A stretch of 64,000 nucleotides of DNA, from assembly GCA_028281025.1 (NCBI GenBank), contig JANQKR010000013.1, forward strand, positions 1 through 64,000, written 5' to 3'. This document shows positions 48,635 to 58,329 of the stretch, in pieces. A program made the translations under genes and the position numbers. Source of the stretch: Croceivirga sp. GTDB lineage: Bacteria; Bacteroidota; Bacteroidia; Flavobacteriales; Flavobacteriaceae. The notes beneath the pieces were generated by a model. It had not been told where the DNA came from. It made no database searches and saw nothing but the letters and a program-made list of their open reading frames with translations. How positions within the stretch are numbered: the first letter of the stretch is position 1; every line of letters starts with the position of its first letter.

Positions 48635-51034
48635 ATGTTTAAAAACTATTTAAAAATTGCCTGGAGGAACCTTTTAAAGAATAAAGGGTATTCGGCCATT
48701 AATATTGGGGGGCTTGCTTTGGGTATGGCCGTTACCTTGATCATTGGCCTATGGATGAACGACGAGCTCACCTATAACCGCTATTTTAAGAACAAGGACA
48801 AGATTGCCCAAATCTTCCAATCCCAAACCTTTAATGGTAGGACAGGTACCGGCCCGGCCATTCCCCAGCCCTTGGAACCTGCCTTAAGGGAAGGTTTTGG
48901 AGATAACTTCAAGCAAATTATGATGTGTTCCTGGACACAGACCAACTATGTAAAATATGGAGAAAAAAGCCTTTCGCGGACTGGAAATTATATGCAGCCC
49001 AACGCTCCGGAACTGTTGAACCTGGAAATTGTTAAAGGGGATGAAAAGGGATTGCAACAAATCAATTCCATTATGATCTCGGAGTCTTTGGCCCAGGCCT
49101 TTTTTGGAGAGGGGGAACCCATTGGCAAGGTATTAAAGATCAGCAATCAGTATGATCTCATGGTAACGGCCGTTTACCAGGATATTCCCTACAACAACTC
49201 CTTTAATGATACGGACTATATCATTCCCTGGGAACACTATGTGGCCAATGCGGAATGGATACAGAACTCCCAGGACAACTGGCAGAACAACTCCTTTCAA
49301 ATGTTTGTGCAAATCGCGGACAACACCACATTTGAACGTGTGACCAATACCATTATTGATGTAAAAAAGAATGCGGATGAGGACGTCGTGCAATACAACC
49401 CCAGAATATTTCTTCTCCCTATGGAAGATTGGTATTTGCGGGGCAATTTTGAAGATGGGGTTCAAACAGGTGGCCGCATCCGTTATGTTTGGCTATTTGG
49501 AATTATTGGGACTTTTGTTTTGATCCTGGCCTGTATCAACTTTATGAACCTCAGCACTGCGCGTTCCGAGAAAAGGGCCAAGGAAGTGGGTATCCGCAAA
49601 TCCATTGGTTCCCAAAAAGGGCAGTTGATCTATCAGTTCCTAAGTGAATCCTTCTTGGTTGTCCTTTTTGCATATGTCATTGCCATAGCTATTGTATTGC
49701 TGTCCTTAAATGGATTCAATGAGCTCGCGCGAAAGGAAATCACCTTTCCATGGAGCAGCTCAAATTTTTGGTTGGTTTCCCTGGTTTTTATTCTTTTTAC
49801 CGCCCTCTTGGCCGGTAGCTACCCTGCACTCTATTTGTCCTCCTTTAGGCCTGTGGACGTATTAAAGGGAACTTTTAAAGCGGGGCGATATGCCGGGTTG
49901 CCCAGGAAAATACTGGTTGTTTTGCAGTTTACGGTTTCCGTGGCTTTTATTATTGGAACGTTTATCGTAATGCAACAGATCAACCATGCCAAAAATAGGC
50001 CCATAGGTTATGATAAGGAAGGCCTGATCCAAGTGCCCACTTTTGCACAGGACTTTGAGGACAAAACGGAACTGATGCGAAGTGAGTTCATAAAATCGGG
50101 TGCTGTGGTCCAAATGGCCACATCAAGCAGCCCCACAACACGAATATGGTCCAACAGAAGTGGTTTTACCTGGGAAGGCAAGCCAGACGGTTTTCAAGAG
50201 GATCTGGCCTGGACCGAGGTTTCCGTTGATTATGCCAAGACCCTGAACCTCAAAATTCTGGAAGGAAGGGATTTTTCAAGGGACTTTGCCTCTGATTCCC
50301 TGGGGGTACTGATCAATGCTACGGCCAAGAAATATCTGGGCATGGAAAACCCTGTTGGAAAATTCTTGAAGGATGATGACGAAGAAGACCCCGACCCTCC
50401 CATGAAGATTATTGGTGTGGTTGAGGACATGATTGCCCAATCGCCTTATGAACCCGTAAAACAGGGCATTTATGTTTATGATAGGCACAACAATTTCAGC
50501 TATTACAATTTAAGGCTTAACCCCAAACAAAGTGCTGGACAAAACATAGCCGTGATTGAACGGGTGTTCAAACAACATTTCCCCGATATTCCTTTTGAAT
50601 ACGAATTTGTGGATGAGGAATATGGTCAAAAATTCGCCGCCGAAGAGCGCGTTGGAAGCCTTTCCGGGATATTTACGGCCCTGGCCATTTTGATCAGCTG
50701 TTTGGGATTGTTTGGGTTGACCTCTTTTGTGGCGGAACAGCGCACCAAGGAAATTGGGGTACGAAAAGTCCTGGGCGCTACCGTATTCAATGTTTGGAAC
50801 ATGCTTTCCAAGGACTTTCTAAAATTGGTGATCATCTCCTGTTTTATTGCCGTACCCATTGCGTATTATGTGATGAACGGTTGGCTACAGGAATATCCCT
50901 ATCGGGTGATTCTTAAGTGGTGGATTTTTGCCCTGGCCATGTTGGGCGCCATGGGAATCACGGTACTTACGGTCAGTTTTCAGGCCATTAGGGCGGCTAA
51001 GCAAAACCCTGTGAAAAGTTTGCGTACGGAATAA
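48635..51034 (+). CDS. FtsX/MacB-type ABC permease #8
   Basis: MFKNYLKIAWRNLLKNKGYSAINIGGLALGM...QRTKEIGVRKVLGATV...QNPVKSLRTE. Start trimmed from 48503, which overlaps permease #7. Confidence 0.95.
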   Translation: MFKNYLKIAWRNLLKNKGYSAINIGGLALGMAVTLIIGLWMNDELTYNRYFKNKDKIAQIFQSQTFNGRTGTGPAIPQPLEPALREGFGDNFKQIMMCSWTQTNYVKYGEKSLSRTGNYMQPNAPELLNLEIVKGDEKGLQQINSIMISESLAQAFFGEGEPIGKVLKISNQYDLMVTAVYQDIPYNNSFNDTDYIIPWEHYVANAEWIQNSQDNWQNNSFQMFVQIADNTTFERVTNTIIDVKKNADEDVVQYNPRIFLLPMEDWYLRGNFEDGVQTGGRIRYVWLFGIIGTFVLILACINFMNLSTARSEKRAKEVGIRKSIGSQKGQLIYQFLSESFLVVLFAYVIAIAIVLLSLNGFNELARKEITFPWSSSNFWLVSLVFILFTALLAGSYPALYLSSFRPVDVLKGTFKAGRYAGLPRKILVVLQFTVSVAFIIGTFIVMQQINHAKNRPIGYDKEGLIQVPTFAQDFEDKTELMRSEFIKSGAVVQMATSSSPTTRIWSNRSGFTWEGKPDGFQEDLAWTEVSVDYAKTLNLKILEGRDFSRDFASDSLGVLINATAKKYLGMENPVGKFLKDDDEEDPDPPMKIIGVVEDMIAQSPYEPVKQGIYVYDRHNNFSYYNLRLNPKQSAGQNIAVIERVFKQHFPDIPFEYEFVDEEYGQKFAAEERVGSLSGIFTALAILISCLGLFGLTSFVAEQRTKEIGVRKVLGATVFNVWNMLSKDFLKLVIISCFIAVPIAYYVMNGWLQEYPYRVILKWWIFALAMLGAMGITVLTVSFQAIRAAKQNPVKSLRTE

Positions 51035-51051
51035 CCAAAAAAAGAGGGGTC

Positions 51052-53451
51052 ATGTTTAGAAACCATTTGAAAATTGCTTTTCGAAATTTGCTCAAAAACA
51101 AAGGGTTTACCATCATAAATATTGGGGGGCTGGCTTTGGGAATGGCCTTGGCGGTCCTAATAGGCCTTTGGATAGAGGACGAGTTTTCACAGAACGATTA
51201 TTTCATCCATAAGGATAGAATTGCCCAGGTGTATCGGTCCATAACACAGAATGGCAACACCAGCACCAACGCGTTTACCCCCCTTCCACTGGAGCAGGCG
51301 CTACGCCGGGATTATGGTGATAATTTTGAGCATGTGGTCATAGCATCATGGACCATGCAACAATTCCTGGAATATGAAGGGAACAAAATTGCCCGCAACG
51401 GTAACTTCATGGCATCCGGGGCTCCCGAACTCCTAAATCTTAACATTATCAAGGGGGAAAGGGATGGCCTGGATGAAATCAATTCCATAATGCTCAATGC
51501 ATCTACCGCAGATGCACTTTTTGGCAAGGAAAACCCCATTGGAAAAGTAATCAACGTGGACAATACCCATGACATGATGGTTACCGCCGTTTATGAGGAC
51601 CTTCCCTTTACTACTTCATTTAGAGAGCTCAATTTTCTAATGCCCTGGGGGCATTATGCCAGCACCAATGAATGGGTCCGGTCCAGTCTTGACATCTGGG
51701 GCCGGAACTCCTTTCAGCTTTTTGTACAAATCGCGGACAACACCACCATGCAGGCCGTTACGAACTCCATTGCAACTATTGTTAAGGACGCCGATGAAGA
51801 TCTGGCGGAATTCGACCCAAAGCTTTTTTTGTTGCCGATGAACGATTGGCACCTGAGGAGCAACTTTGAGCAAGGTCAGCAGGTAGGTGGCCGTATTACC
51901 TACGTATGGCTTTTTGGAATCATTGGAGCGTTTGTGCTCCTTTTGGCCTGTATCAATTTCATGAACTTGAGCACGGCCCGGTCTGAAAAACGGGCATTGG
52001 AAGTGGGCATTCGCAAGTCCATAGGTTCACAACGGCCCCAGTTGATTTCCCAATTTTTGATCGAATCCTTTTTGGTCACCCTGTTCGCCTTTGTATTGGC
52101 CATGATCATTATCAATCTTTCCCTTAACGGTTTTAACCAAATTGCCCAAAAACAAATGGCATTTCCGTGGGGCGAATTCCGGTTCTGGATTGCTTCTTTT
52201 CTGTTTATCCTGTTCACGACCCTTTTGGCAGGTAGTTATCCAGCCCTGTATTTATCGTCCTTTAGGCCCGTGAGTGTTTTAAAAGGGACCTTCAAGGCCG
52301 GTAAATATGCCAGCTTGCCCAGAAGGGCTTTGGTGGTATTACAGTTCACGGTTTCCGTCGTGTTTATTATAGGCACCGTCATTGTCTTTCAACAGATCAA
52401 CCACGCACAAAACCGTCCCATTGGATATGATAAGGAAGGCCTCATCCAAATACCTGCTTTTAGCGCCGACTTTGTTGAAAAAACCGATTTAATGCGTGAG
52501 GAGTTCATTAACTCAGGGGCGGTCACCTCCATGGCCACTGCTTCTGCTCCCGTAACTGATATCTGGTCTGTCCAAGGTGGATTTGATTGGGAAGGAAAAC
52601 CCTCGGACTTCCAGGAAAGCTTGGCCTGGACCGCAATATCCCCTGAATATGCCAAAACCCTGAAACTGAATATTGTTCAAGGCAGGGACTTTTCAAGGGA
52701 TAGGGCTTCTGACTCTTTAGGGGTGCTTATCAACGAATCTGCGGTAAACTATATGGGATTGAAAGACCCTGTTGGGAAACTACTAAAGGACAGTGCCATA
52801 GAAAACCCTGGACCACCGCTTAAGATCATAGGGGTCATAGAAGATGTGGTTTCCCGCTCACCTTATGAACCCGTTCTACAAGGAATATATGTTTACAACC
52901 GGTTTGGAATTGTCAATTACTATTATCTACGGCTCAATCCAAACCAAAGTGTTGAGGAAAGCCTCACTACCATTGAAGGTGTGTTCAACAAACACTTTCC
53001 GGCCATTCCCTTTCAGTATGATTTTGTGGACCAGGAATATGCCAAAAAGTTCAATGCTGAACAGCGCATCGGAACCCTTTCAGGAATCTTTACGGCATTG
53101 GCCATCTTGATCAGTTGTTTGGGGTTATTGGGCCTGACCTCTTTTGTTGCCGAGCAACGTACCAAGGAAATTGGTGTTCGCAAAGTATTGGGGGCCTCTG
53201 TTCTCAACGTATGGAACATGCTTTCCAAGGACTTTCTAAAATTGGTGATCCTCTCCTGTTTTATCGCCGTGCCCATTGCCTATTACCTCATGAGCGGGTG
53301 GTTACAGGAGTATTCCTATCGGGTTGTCCTAAAGTGGTGGATTTTCGCACTGGCCATGTTGGGAGCCATGGGAATAACAGTATTCACGGTTAGTTTTCAA
53401 GCCATTAAGGCTGCAAAACAAAATCCGGTGAAAAGTTTACGGACAGAATAA
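51052..53451 (+). CDS. FtsX/MacB-type ABC permease #9 (close paralog of #8)
   Basis: MFRNHLKIAFRNLLKNKGFTIINIGGLALGM...QRTKEIGVRKVLGASV...QNPVKSLRTE. Confidence 0.95.
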   Translation: MFRNHLKIAFRNLLKNKGFTIINIGGLALGMALAVLIGLWIEDEFSQNDYFIHKDRIAQVYRSITQNGNTSTNAFTPLPLEQALRRDYGDNFEHVVIASWTMQQFLEYEGNKIARNGNFMASGAPELLNLNIIKGERDGLDEINSIMLNASTADALFGKENPIGKVINVDNTHDMMVTAVYEDLPFTTSFRELNFLMPWGHYASTNEWVRSSLDIWGRNSFQLFVQIADNTTMQAVTNSIATIVKDADEDLAEFDPKLFLLPMNDWHLRSNFEQGQQVGGRITYVWLFGIIGAFVLLLACINFMNLSTARSEKRALEVGIRKSIGSQRPQLISQFLIESFLVTLFAFVLAMIIINLSLNGFNQIAQKQMAFPWGEFRFWIASFLFILFTTLLAGSYPALYLSSFRPVSVLKGTFKAGKYASLPRRALVVLQFTVSVVFIIGTVIVFQQINHAQNRPIGYDKEGLIQIPAFSADFVEKTDLMREEFINSGAVTSMATASAPVTDIWSVQGGFDWEGKPSDFQESLAWTAISPEYAKTLKLNIVQGRDFSRDRASDSLGVLINESAVNYMGLKDPVGKLLKDSAIENPGPPLKIIGVIEDVVSRSPYEPVLQGIYVYNRFGIVNYYYLRLNPNQSVEESLTTIEGVFNKHFPAIPFQYDFVDQEYAKKFNAEQRIGTLSGIFTALAILISCLGLLGLTSFVAEQRTKEIGVRKVLGASVLNVWNMLSKDFLKLVILSCFIAVPIAYYLMSGWLQEYSYRVVLKWWIFALAMLGAMGITVFTVSFQAIKAAKQNPVKSLRTE

Positions 53452-53468
53452 ACCTTTAAAAAACAGTA

Positions 53469-55892
53469 ATGCTCAAGAATTATTTCAAAACCATTTTGCG
53501 CCGGGCCAAAAGGGACCGGATGAATACCCTTATCAACCTCTTTGGGCTTTCCATGGCCATTGCCTGTTGTTTGGTCATTTTTTTATTTGTTGATAATGAA
53601 TTGTCATACGACACCTTCCACGGGGACGTAGATAAGATTTACAGGATTACCACCCACGAAACTACCGAAGATGGCATTACCAGAAATTATGCCAATTCCT
53701 TCTTGCCCTATGCCCCACTACTGGAAACCAAGTTGTCTTCCATAGTGGAAACCGTCCGTATGTTACCACAGAATGTCAGCATAAGCGATGATGAGGGCAT
53801 AACTATTTTCCAAGAGGCCAATTTCTTTTATGCAGACCCTGCTTTTTTGGATGTCTTTTCCTTTCCCCTGGTCCAGGGAGATAGGGCATCTGCTTTAGCT
53901 GCTCCTGACAATATATTGATCACCGAAAGTATGGCGAAAAAATATTTTGGTGAAAAAGACGCCTTGGGCCAATTGCTAAGAGTGGAAAAAAGTTTTGTGT
54001 TCAAAGTGGCAGGTGTGTTTAAGGATCCCATTGATCAATCGAGCCTAAAATTTGATTTTATCGTTCCCATGGCCGCTGCAGAGGATCTCTGGGGACCCTG
54101 GATAGCCAATCCCAATAGCACTTGGCACTATCCCCCAGTATATAGTTTTGTGCAACTTAACTCCAAGGTCGATCTAAATGAGACGGTACAGTATATCCAA
54201 AACATTGAAAAAGAGTTCATTCCGGAAAACATAGTGGATACAAGAACACATGCTATCCAGGAATTTACCTCAGTCCATTTCTCCAGTCTGGAAAATGAGT
54301 TGCAGCCCACCATTAACCGAAATGTTCTTTTTCTATTTATAGGTGTTGGGGTCGTCATACTCTTTGTGGCCGCCTTTAATTTTGTAAACCTGTTTCTCAC
54401 CAAAATCGTATTGCATTTAAAATCAGTGGGCATCCAAAAAGTTTTAGGGGCCAATAACAGTGGCATATGGAAACAATTGCTGCTGGAAAGCCTTTCTTTT
54501 CTTTTTATCTCATTGGTCTTGGCATTACTGTATGGGGTACTTATCCTTCCTTGGTTCAATACCCTGATGAAGACACAGCTCCTCTTGTCTTCGGTCTTTT
54601 CCAGCGGGGTCATTTTTTATTTGGTGGGATTATTGTTGCTCATTGGTATTTTCATCTCGTTTATCCCTTTGATCATCATTTCCAGATTTCGGTTGATCGC
54701 CTTTTTGAAAAGTAGGGGGTCGTCCATGTTCAAAGGAAAAAAATCCGCTTCCGTCCAATCCTCCTTACTGGTATTGCAGTTTGTCGTTGCGGTCACTTTA
54801 ATCATTGCCACGGTCATCATGCAATCCCAAATGCATTACATAAAAAATAAGAATTTGGGTATTCAGCAAGATCAGATCCTTGTGGTTCCAGTTCGGGATG
54901 GCACCATTCAGAATAGATTTGATGCCTTTAAGGAAAAATTATTGCAATCCCCTGAAATTCAATCGGTTTCTGCGATTTCCAATCTGCCTTGGGAAAAGGG
55001 TTTTTATGATTTTGAAACGTCAATCAACAACAATGGATTGGTGACCAAAGCCCATGCAAATACCCTTCTGGTTGATGAAAACATCGTAAACACGCTGGAC
55101 ATGACCATGGTAAAGGGACGTGGTTTTTCCATTGAACGCGGAACCGATTCCACAATGGCCTTTGTCATGAATGAAGCGGCCGCAGCAAAATTTGGGATCG
55201 ATGATCTGCAGAACGTGAAATTATCCATGGTTGGGGTAGGATCATCAGGTTCCAAAGAAGGACGTTTGATCGGTATCGTCAAAGATTTTCATATGCAGTC
55301 ACTGCATGACAAAATCCAGCCATTACTTCTTACCGTTTCCCCAAGAAGTTATTTTATAGACAATGTCTTGATTCAAGTGTCCCAATCGGACGTTCCTTCT
55401 GCCATAGCTTCGGTTGAGGCGAATTTTAAGGAATTTGCTCCCGATAGGCCTTTTGAGTACTTCTTCCTGAACGATGCCTTTGACCGACTGTACCAAAGGG
55501 AGTATCTCTTAAGTACGTTGTTCCAATATTTCTCCATCATTGCAATTATCATTGCCTGTTTGGGGTTGCTGGGGATAACGGCCTTTACCGCTACCCAGCG
55601 GCTTCATGAAATTGGCATACGCAAGGTATTGGGCTCTTCCGTTACAGGAATTGTAAACCTGCTCACCTCCGGTTTTCTAAAACTCGTTCTTGTGGCCGTG
55701 GTAATCGCCATTCCCATTGGATGGTGGGCCATGGACAAATGGTTGGAGGGTTTTGCCTACAAGACCAATATTGGCTGGTGGGTATTTGCCTTTGCCGGAA
55801 TTAGCACCATGGCCATTGCCTTACTGACCGTTGGTTGGCAAAGCTTTAAGGCCGCTACTACCAACCCCATAGAGGTTTTACAAAGAGAATAA
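53469..55892 (+). CDS. FtsX/MacB-type ABC permease #10 (divergent)
   Basis: MLKNYFKTILRRAKRDRMNTLINLFGLSMA...QRLHEIGIRKVLGSSV...TNPIEVLQRE. Confidence 0.94.
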   Translation: MLKNYFKTILRRAKRDRMNTLINLFGLSMAIACCLVIFLFVDNELSYDTFHGDVDKIYRITTHETTEDGITRNYANSFLPYAPLLETKLSSIVETVRMLPQNVSISDDEGITIFQEANFFYADPAFLDVFSFPLVQGDRASALAAPDNILITESMAKKYFGEKDALGQLLRVEKSFVFKVAGVFKDPIDQSSLKFDFIVPMAAAEDLWGPWIANPNSTWHYPPVYSFVQLNSKVDLNETVQYIQNIEKEFIPENIVDTRTHAIQEFTSVHFSSLENELQPTINRNVLFLFIGVGVVILFVAAFNFVNLFLTKIVLHLKSVGIQKVLGANNSGIWKQLLLESLSFLFISLVLALLYGVLILPWFNTLMKTQLLLSSVFSSGVIFYLVGLLLLIGIFISFIPLIIISRFRLIAFLKSRGSSMFKGKKSASVQSSLLVLQFVVAVTLIIATVIMQSQMHYIKNKNLGIQQDQILVVPVRDGTIQNRFDAFKEKLLQSPEIQSVSAISNLPWEKGFYDFETSINNNGLVTKAHANTLLVDENIVNTLDMTMVKGRGFSIERGTDSTMAFVMNEAAAAKFGIDDLQNVKLSMVGVGSSGSKEGRLIGIVKDFHMQSLHDKIQPLLLTVSPRSYFIDNVLIQVSQSDVPSAIASVEANFKEFAPDRPFEYFFLNDAFDRLYQREYLLSTLFQYFSIIAIIIACLGLLGITAFTATQRLHEIGIRKVLGSSVTGIVNLLTSGFLKLVLVAVVIAIPIGWWAMDKWLEGFAYKTNIGWWVFAFAGISTMAIALLTVGWQSFKAATTNPIEVLQRE

Positions 55893-55911
55893 CCCCAAAA
55901 AACGAAAAATC

Positions 55912-58281
55912 ATGTTTAAAAACCATTTGAAAATCGCCTGGAGGAATATTGTGAAAAACAAGGTCTTTTCCCTGTTGAACATTACAGGCCTGGCCACTGG
56001 TCTTTTGTGCAGCCTCCTCATATATCTATGGATAGGCAATGAACTCACCATGGATAACTACCACGAAAACATAGATCGATTGTATTCCGTTTACCAAAAG
56101 CAGATTTTCGAAGGTAGGGTAGATGCAGGGTATTTTACTCCAGCGGTACTTTATAGGGAGTTGAAAAATAAAATTCCCGAAATTGAGAAAGCTTCCCCAA
56201 TGAGTTGGAAAGGTGCCAAAACGTTTGCCTACAATGGTAACGTCTTTAAACAAGAAGGGGTTTTTGTTGGGGAGGATTATTTTGATATGTTTTCGTACCA
56301 CTTCTTGGAAGGTACTGTTGCGTCCGTACTAAATTCCCCGGATAACATCGCCGTCTCGGAAGAAATGGCACGGCTTTTTTTTGGAAGTCCCGAAAATGCC
56401 ATTGGTAAATCGATTTCTTATGACAATAGCCGCCCGTTGAACGTATCTGCGGTGCTTAGGGATGCCAGCCCCGACACTTCCAAAAAAAGTGATTTTTTCC
56501 TGCATTGGGATATTTTCCTGGAAGAAAACGGATGGGCACCCGATATTACCAATAGTGGCCCAGCGACTTTTATAATGCTCAGGGAAAATTCGAACACTAT
56601 GGCCGTAAATGCCAAAATCAAGGATTTTCTAACCCCATATAGGGCGGAAGAAGATGATAATTTTACAGTGGAATTGGGGCTACAGCCTTTTGGGGAGAGC
56701 TATCTGAACAACAATTTTAAGAACGGTAGTATTTCCGGTGGTCATATTGATAATGTCCGCATCTTTGGTTTTATAGCCTTTTTCATTTTGCTGATTGCCT
56801 GTATCAACTTTATGAACCTGGCTTCCGCCGGTTCCTTGAAACGAGCCAAGGAAGTGGGAATTAGGAAACACTTGGGGGCCAAAAAAGGAAGTTTGATGTT
56901 CCAATTTTTAGGAGAAGCCCTTTTACTCTCCTTCGTTAGTACAATTTTATCGCTCGTATTGATAGCATTGGCAATGCCTACATTCAATGCGCTTTTGGGA
57001 AAGGATTTAAGTCTTGCCAGCCTCTCTCCTTTATCCTGGTTGGGTATTTTGGGGATTTCCCTTTTGACAGGAATTGTTTCGGGTAGTTATCCCGCATTTG
57101 TACTGTCTTCCTTTAAAGCGATCTATCTATTCAAAAACAACAAAAACGCCAATGCCGGTTCGCAATGGATTCGGAAGGGCCTGGTCGTTTTTCAATTTGC
57201 CCTGACCATCATCCTGATTTCGGGAATGCTGATTACATCACGTCAAATCGATTATATACAGAATGAAAAACTCGGTTTTGACCGTCACAATGTTTTTGTT
57301 TTTGCATTTCAAGGGGATTCCACACGTACTTTTGCTGGCCTAAAGGAAAGGGCTTTACAACTTCCCGGAGTGGAGCATATGTCGATTTCCAATGTAGGAC
57401 CCATGCAGTTTTCAAATGGCTTTGATGATGTACAATGGGCGGGTAAACCCGACAATGACCCAACCGTATTCATGAGTATGGATGTTGGGTCCGATTTTGC
57501 CAAAGCCTGGGGCACGGAAATGCTTATGGGAACCGATTTTTCCGATAAAAGTATGGCCGACAATTCAGGCTATATCATCAATGAGACCGCCTTGGGAATA
57601 ATGGGACTTGAAGACCCCATAGGCCAACCCTTGACCATGTGGGGCAGGGAAGGTACCATTGTCGGGGTAATGAAGGATTTTCCAATAAATACGGTAAAAA
57701 CCGCGATTCCCCCCTTGGTTATTCGCAATGGGGAATATTTGAACAAGGGAGCCGTTTTGGCACGGATCAGTCCTACAAATACGATTGAAACGGTAGAAGC
57801 TTTGGAAAAGTTGTATACCGAAACACTTCCGGAAGTTCCTTTCGACTATGTCTTTACCGATGCGTGGTACAATGCCATGTACAAAAGTGAAACCATATTC
57901 CATAAGCTCTCCCAATACTTTTCACTGATGGCGATATTCATTTCATGTTTAGGGCTATTCGGCCTGGTCATCTTTTCGGCCCAACAAAGGGAAAAGGAAA
58001 TCGGAATACGAAAAGTACTCGGTGCTTCGGCCAGTAAGATTACCCGTCTTTTGGTAAAGGATTTTCTGAGATCGGTGGTCTTGGGCATTGTCATTGGTTG
58101 TCCTATTGCTTGGTATTTTATGGATAAATGGCTTACCAGCTACGAATATCGAATCGACATGCCCTGGCGGGTCTTTGGATTTGCGGGAATTTTGGTAATT
58201 GCAATAGCAATGTTGACCGTTGGTTTTAAATCGATAAAAGCGGCGATGACCAATCCAGTGGAAAGTTTACGAACGGAATAA
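55912..58281 (+). CDS. FtsX/MacB-type ABC permease #11
   Basis: MFKNHLKIAWRNIVKNKVFSLLNITGLATG...QREKEIGIRKVLGASA...TNPVESLRTE. Confidence 0.95.
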   Translation: MFKNHLKIAWRNIVKNKVFSLLNITGLATGLLCSLLIYLWIGNELTMDNYHENIDRLYSVYQKQIFEGRVDAGYFTPAVLYRELKNKIPEIEKASPMSWKGAKTFAYNGNVFKQEGVFVGEDYFDMFSYHFLEGTVASVLNSPDNIAVSEEMARLFFGSPENAIGKSISYDNSRPLNVSAVLRDASPDTSKKSDFFLHWDIFLEENGWAPDITNSGPATFIMLRENSNTMAVNAKIKDFLTPYRAEEDDNFTVELGLQPFGESYLNNNFKNGSISGGHIDNVRIFGFIAFFILLIACINFMNLASAGSLKRAKEVGIRKHLGAKKGSLMFQFLGEALLLSFVSTILSLVLIALAMPTFNALLGKDLSLASLSPLSWLGILGISLLTGIVSGSYPAFVLSSFKAIYLFKNNKNANAGSQWIRKGLVVFQFALTIILISGMLITSRQIDYIQNEKLGFDRHNVFVFAFQGDSTRTFAGLKERALQLPGVEHMSISNVGPMQFSNGFDDVQWAGKPDNDPTVFMSMDVGSDFAKAWGTEMLMGTDFSDKSMADNSGYIINETALGIMGLEDPIGQPLTMWGREGTIVGVMKDFPINTVKTAIPPLVIRNGEYLNKGAVLARISPTNTIETVEALEKLYTETLPEVPFDYVFTDAWYNAMYKSETIFHKLSQYFSLMAIFISCLGLFGLVIFSAQQREKEIGIRKVLGASASKITRLLVKDFLRSVVLGIVIGCPIAWYFMDKWLTSYEYRIDMPWRVFGFAGILVIAIAMLTVGFKSIKAAMTNPVESLRTE

Positions 58282-58292
58282 ATCATCAATCT

Positions 58293-58314
58293 GCCCTTAG
58301 CATGGTCTAAGGGC
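58293..58314. repeat. REP-like GCCCTTAG-catggt-CTAAGGGC hairpin (copy 3, perfect stem)
   Basis: 8-bp perfect arms in the permease #11/#12 intergenic region. Confidence 0.75.
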
Positions 58315-58329
58315 CAAAAACAAACAATC

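Noticed and set aside
50626-53276. Recurring antisense ORFs in permeases (e.g. 50626..50859 and 53013..53276, similar to each other)
   Set aside because: They mirror the conserved KEIGVRKVLGA region of paralogous permeases, so the similarity is explained by sense-strand conservation.
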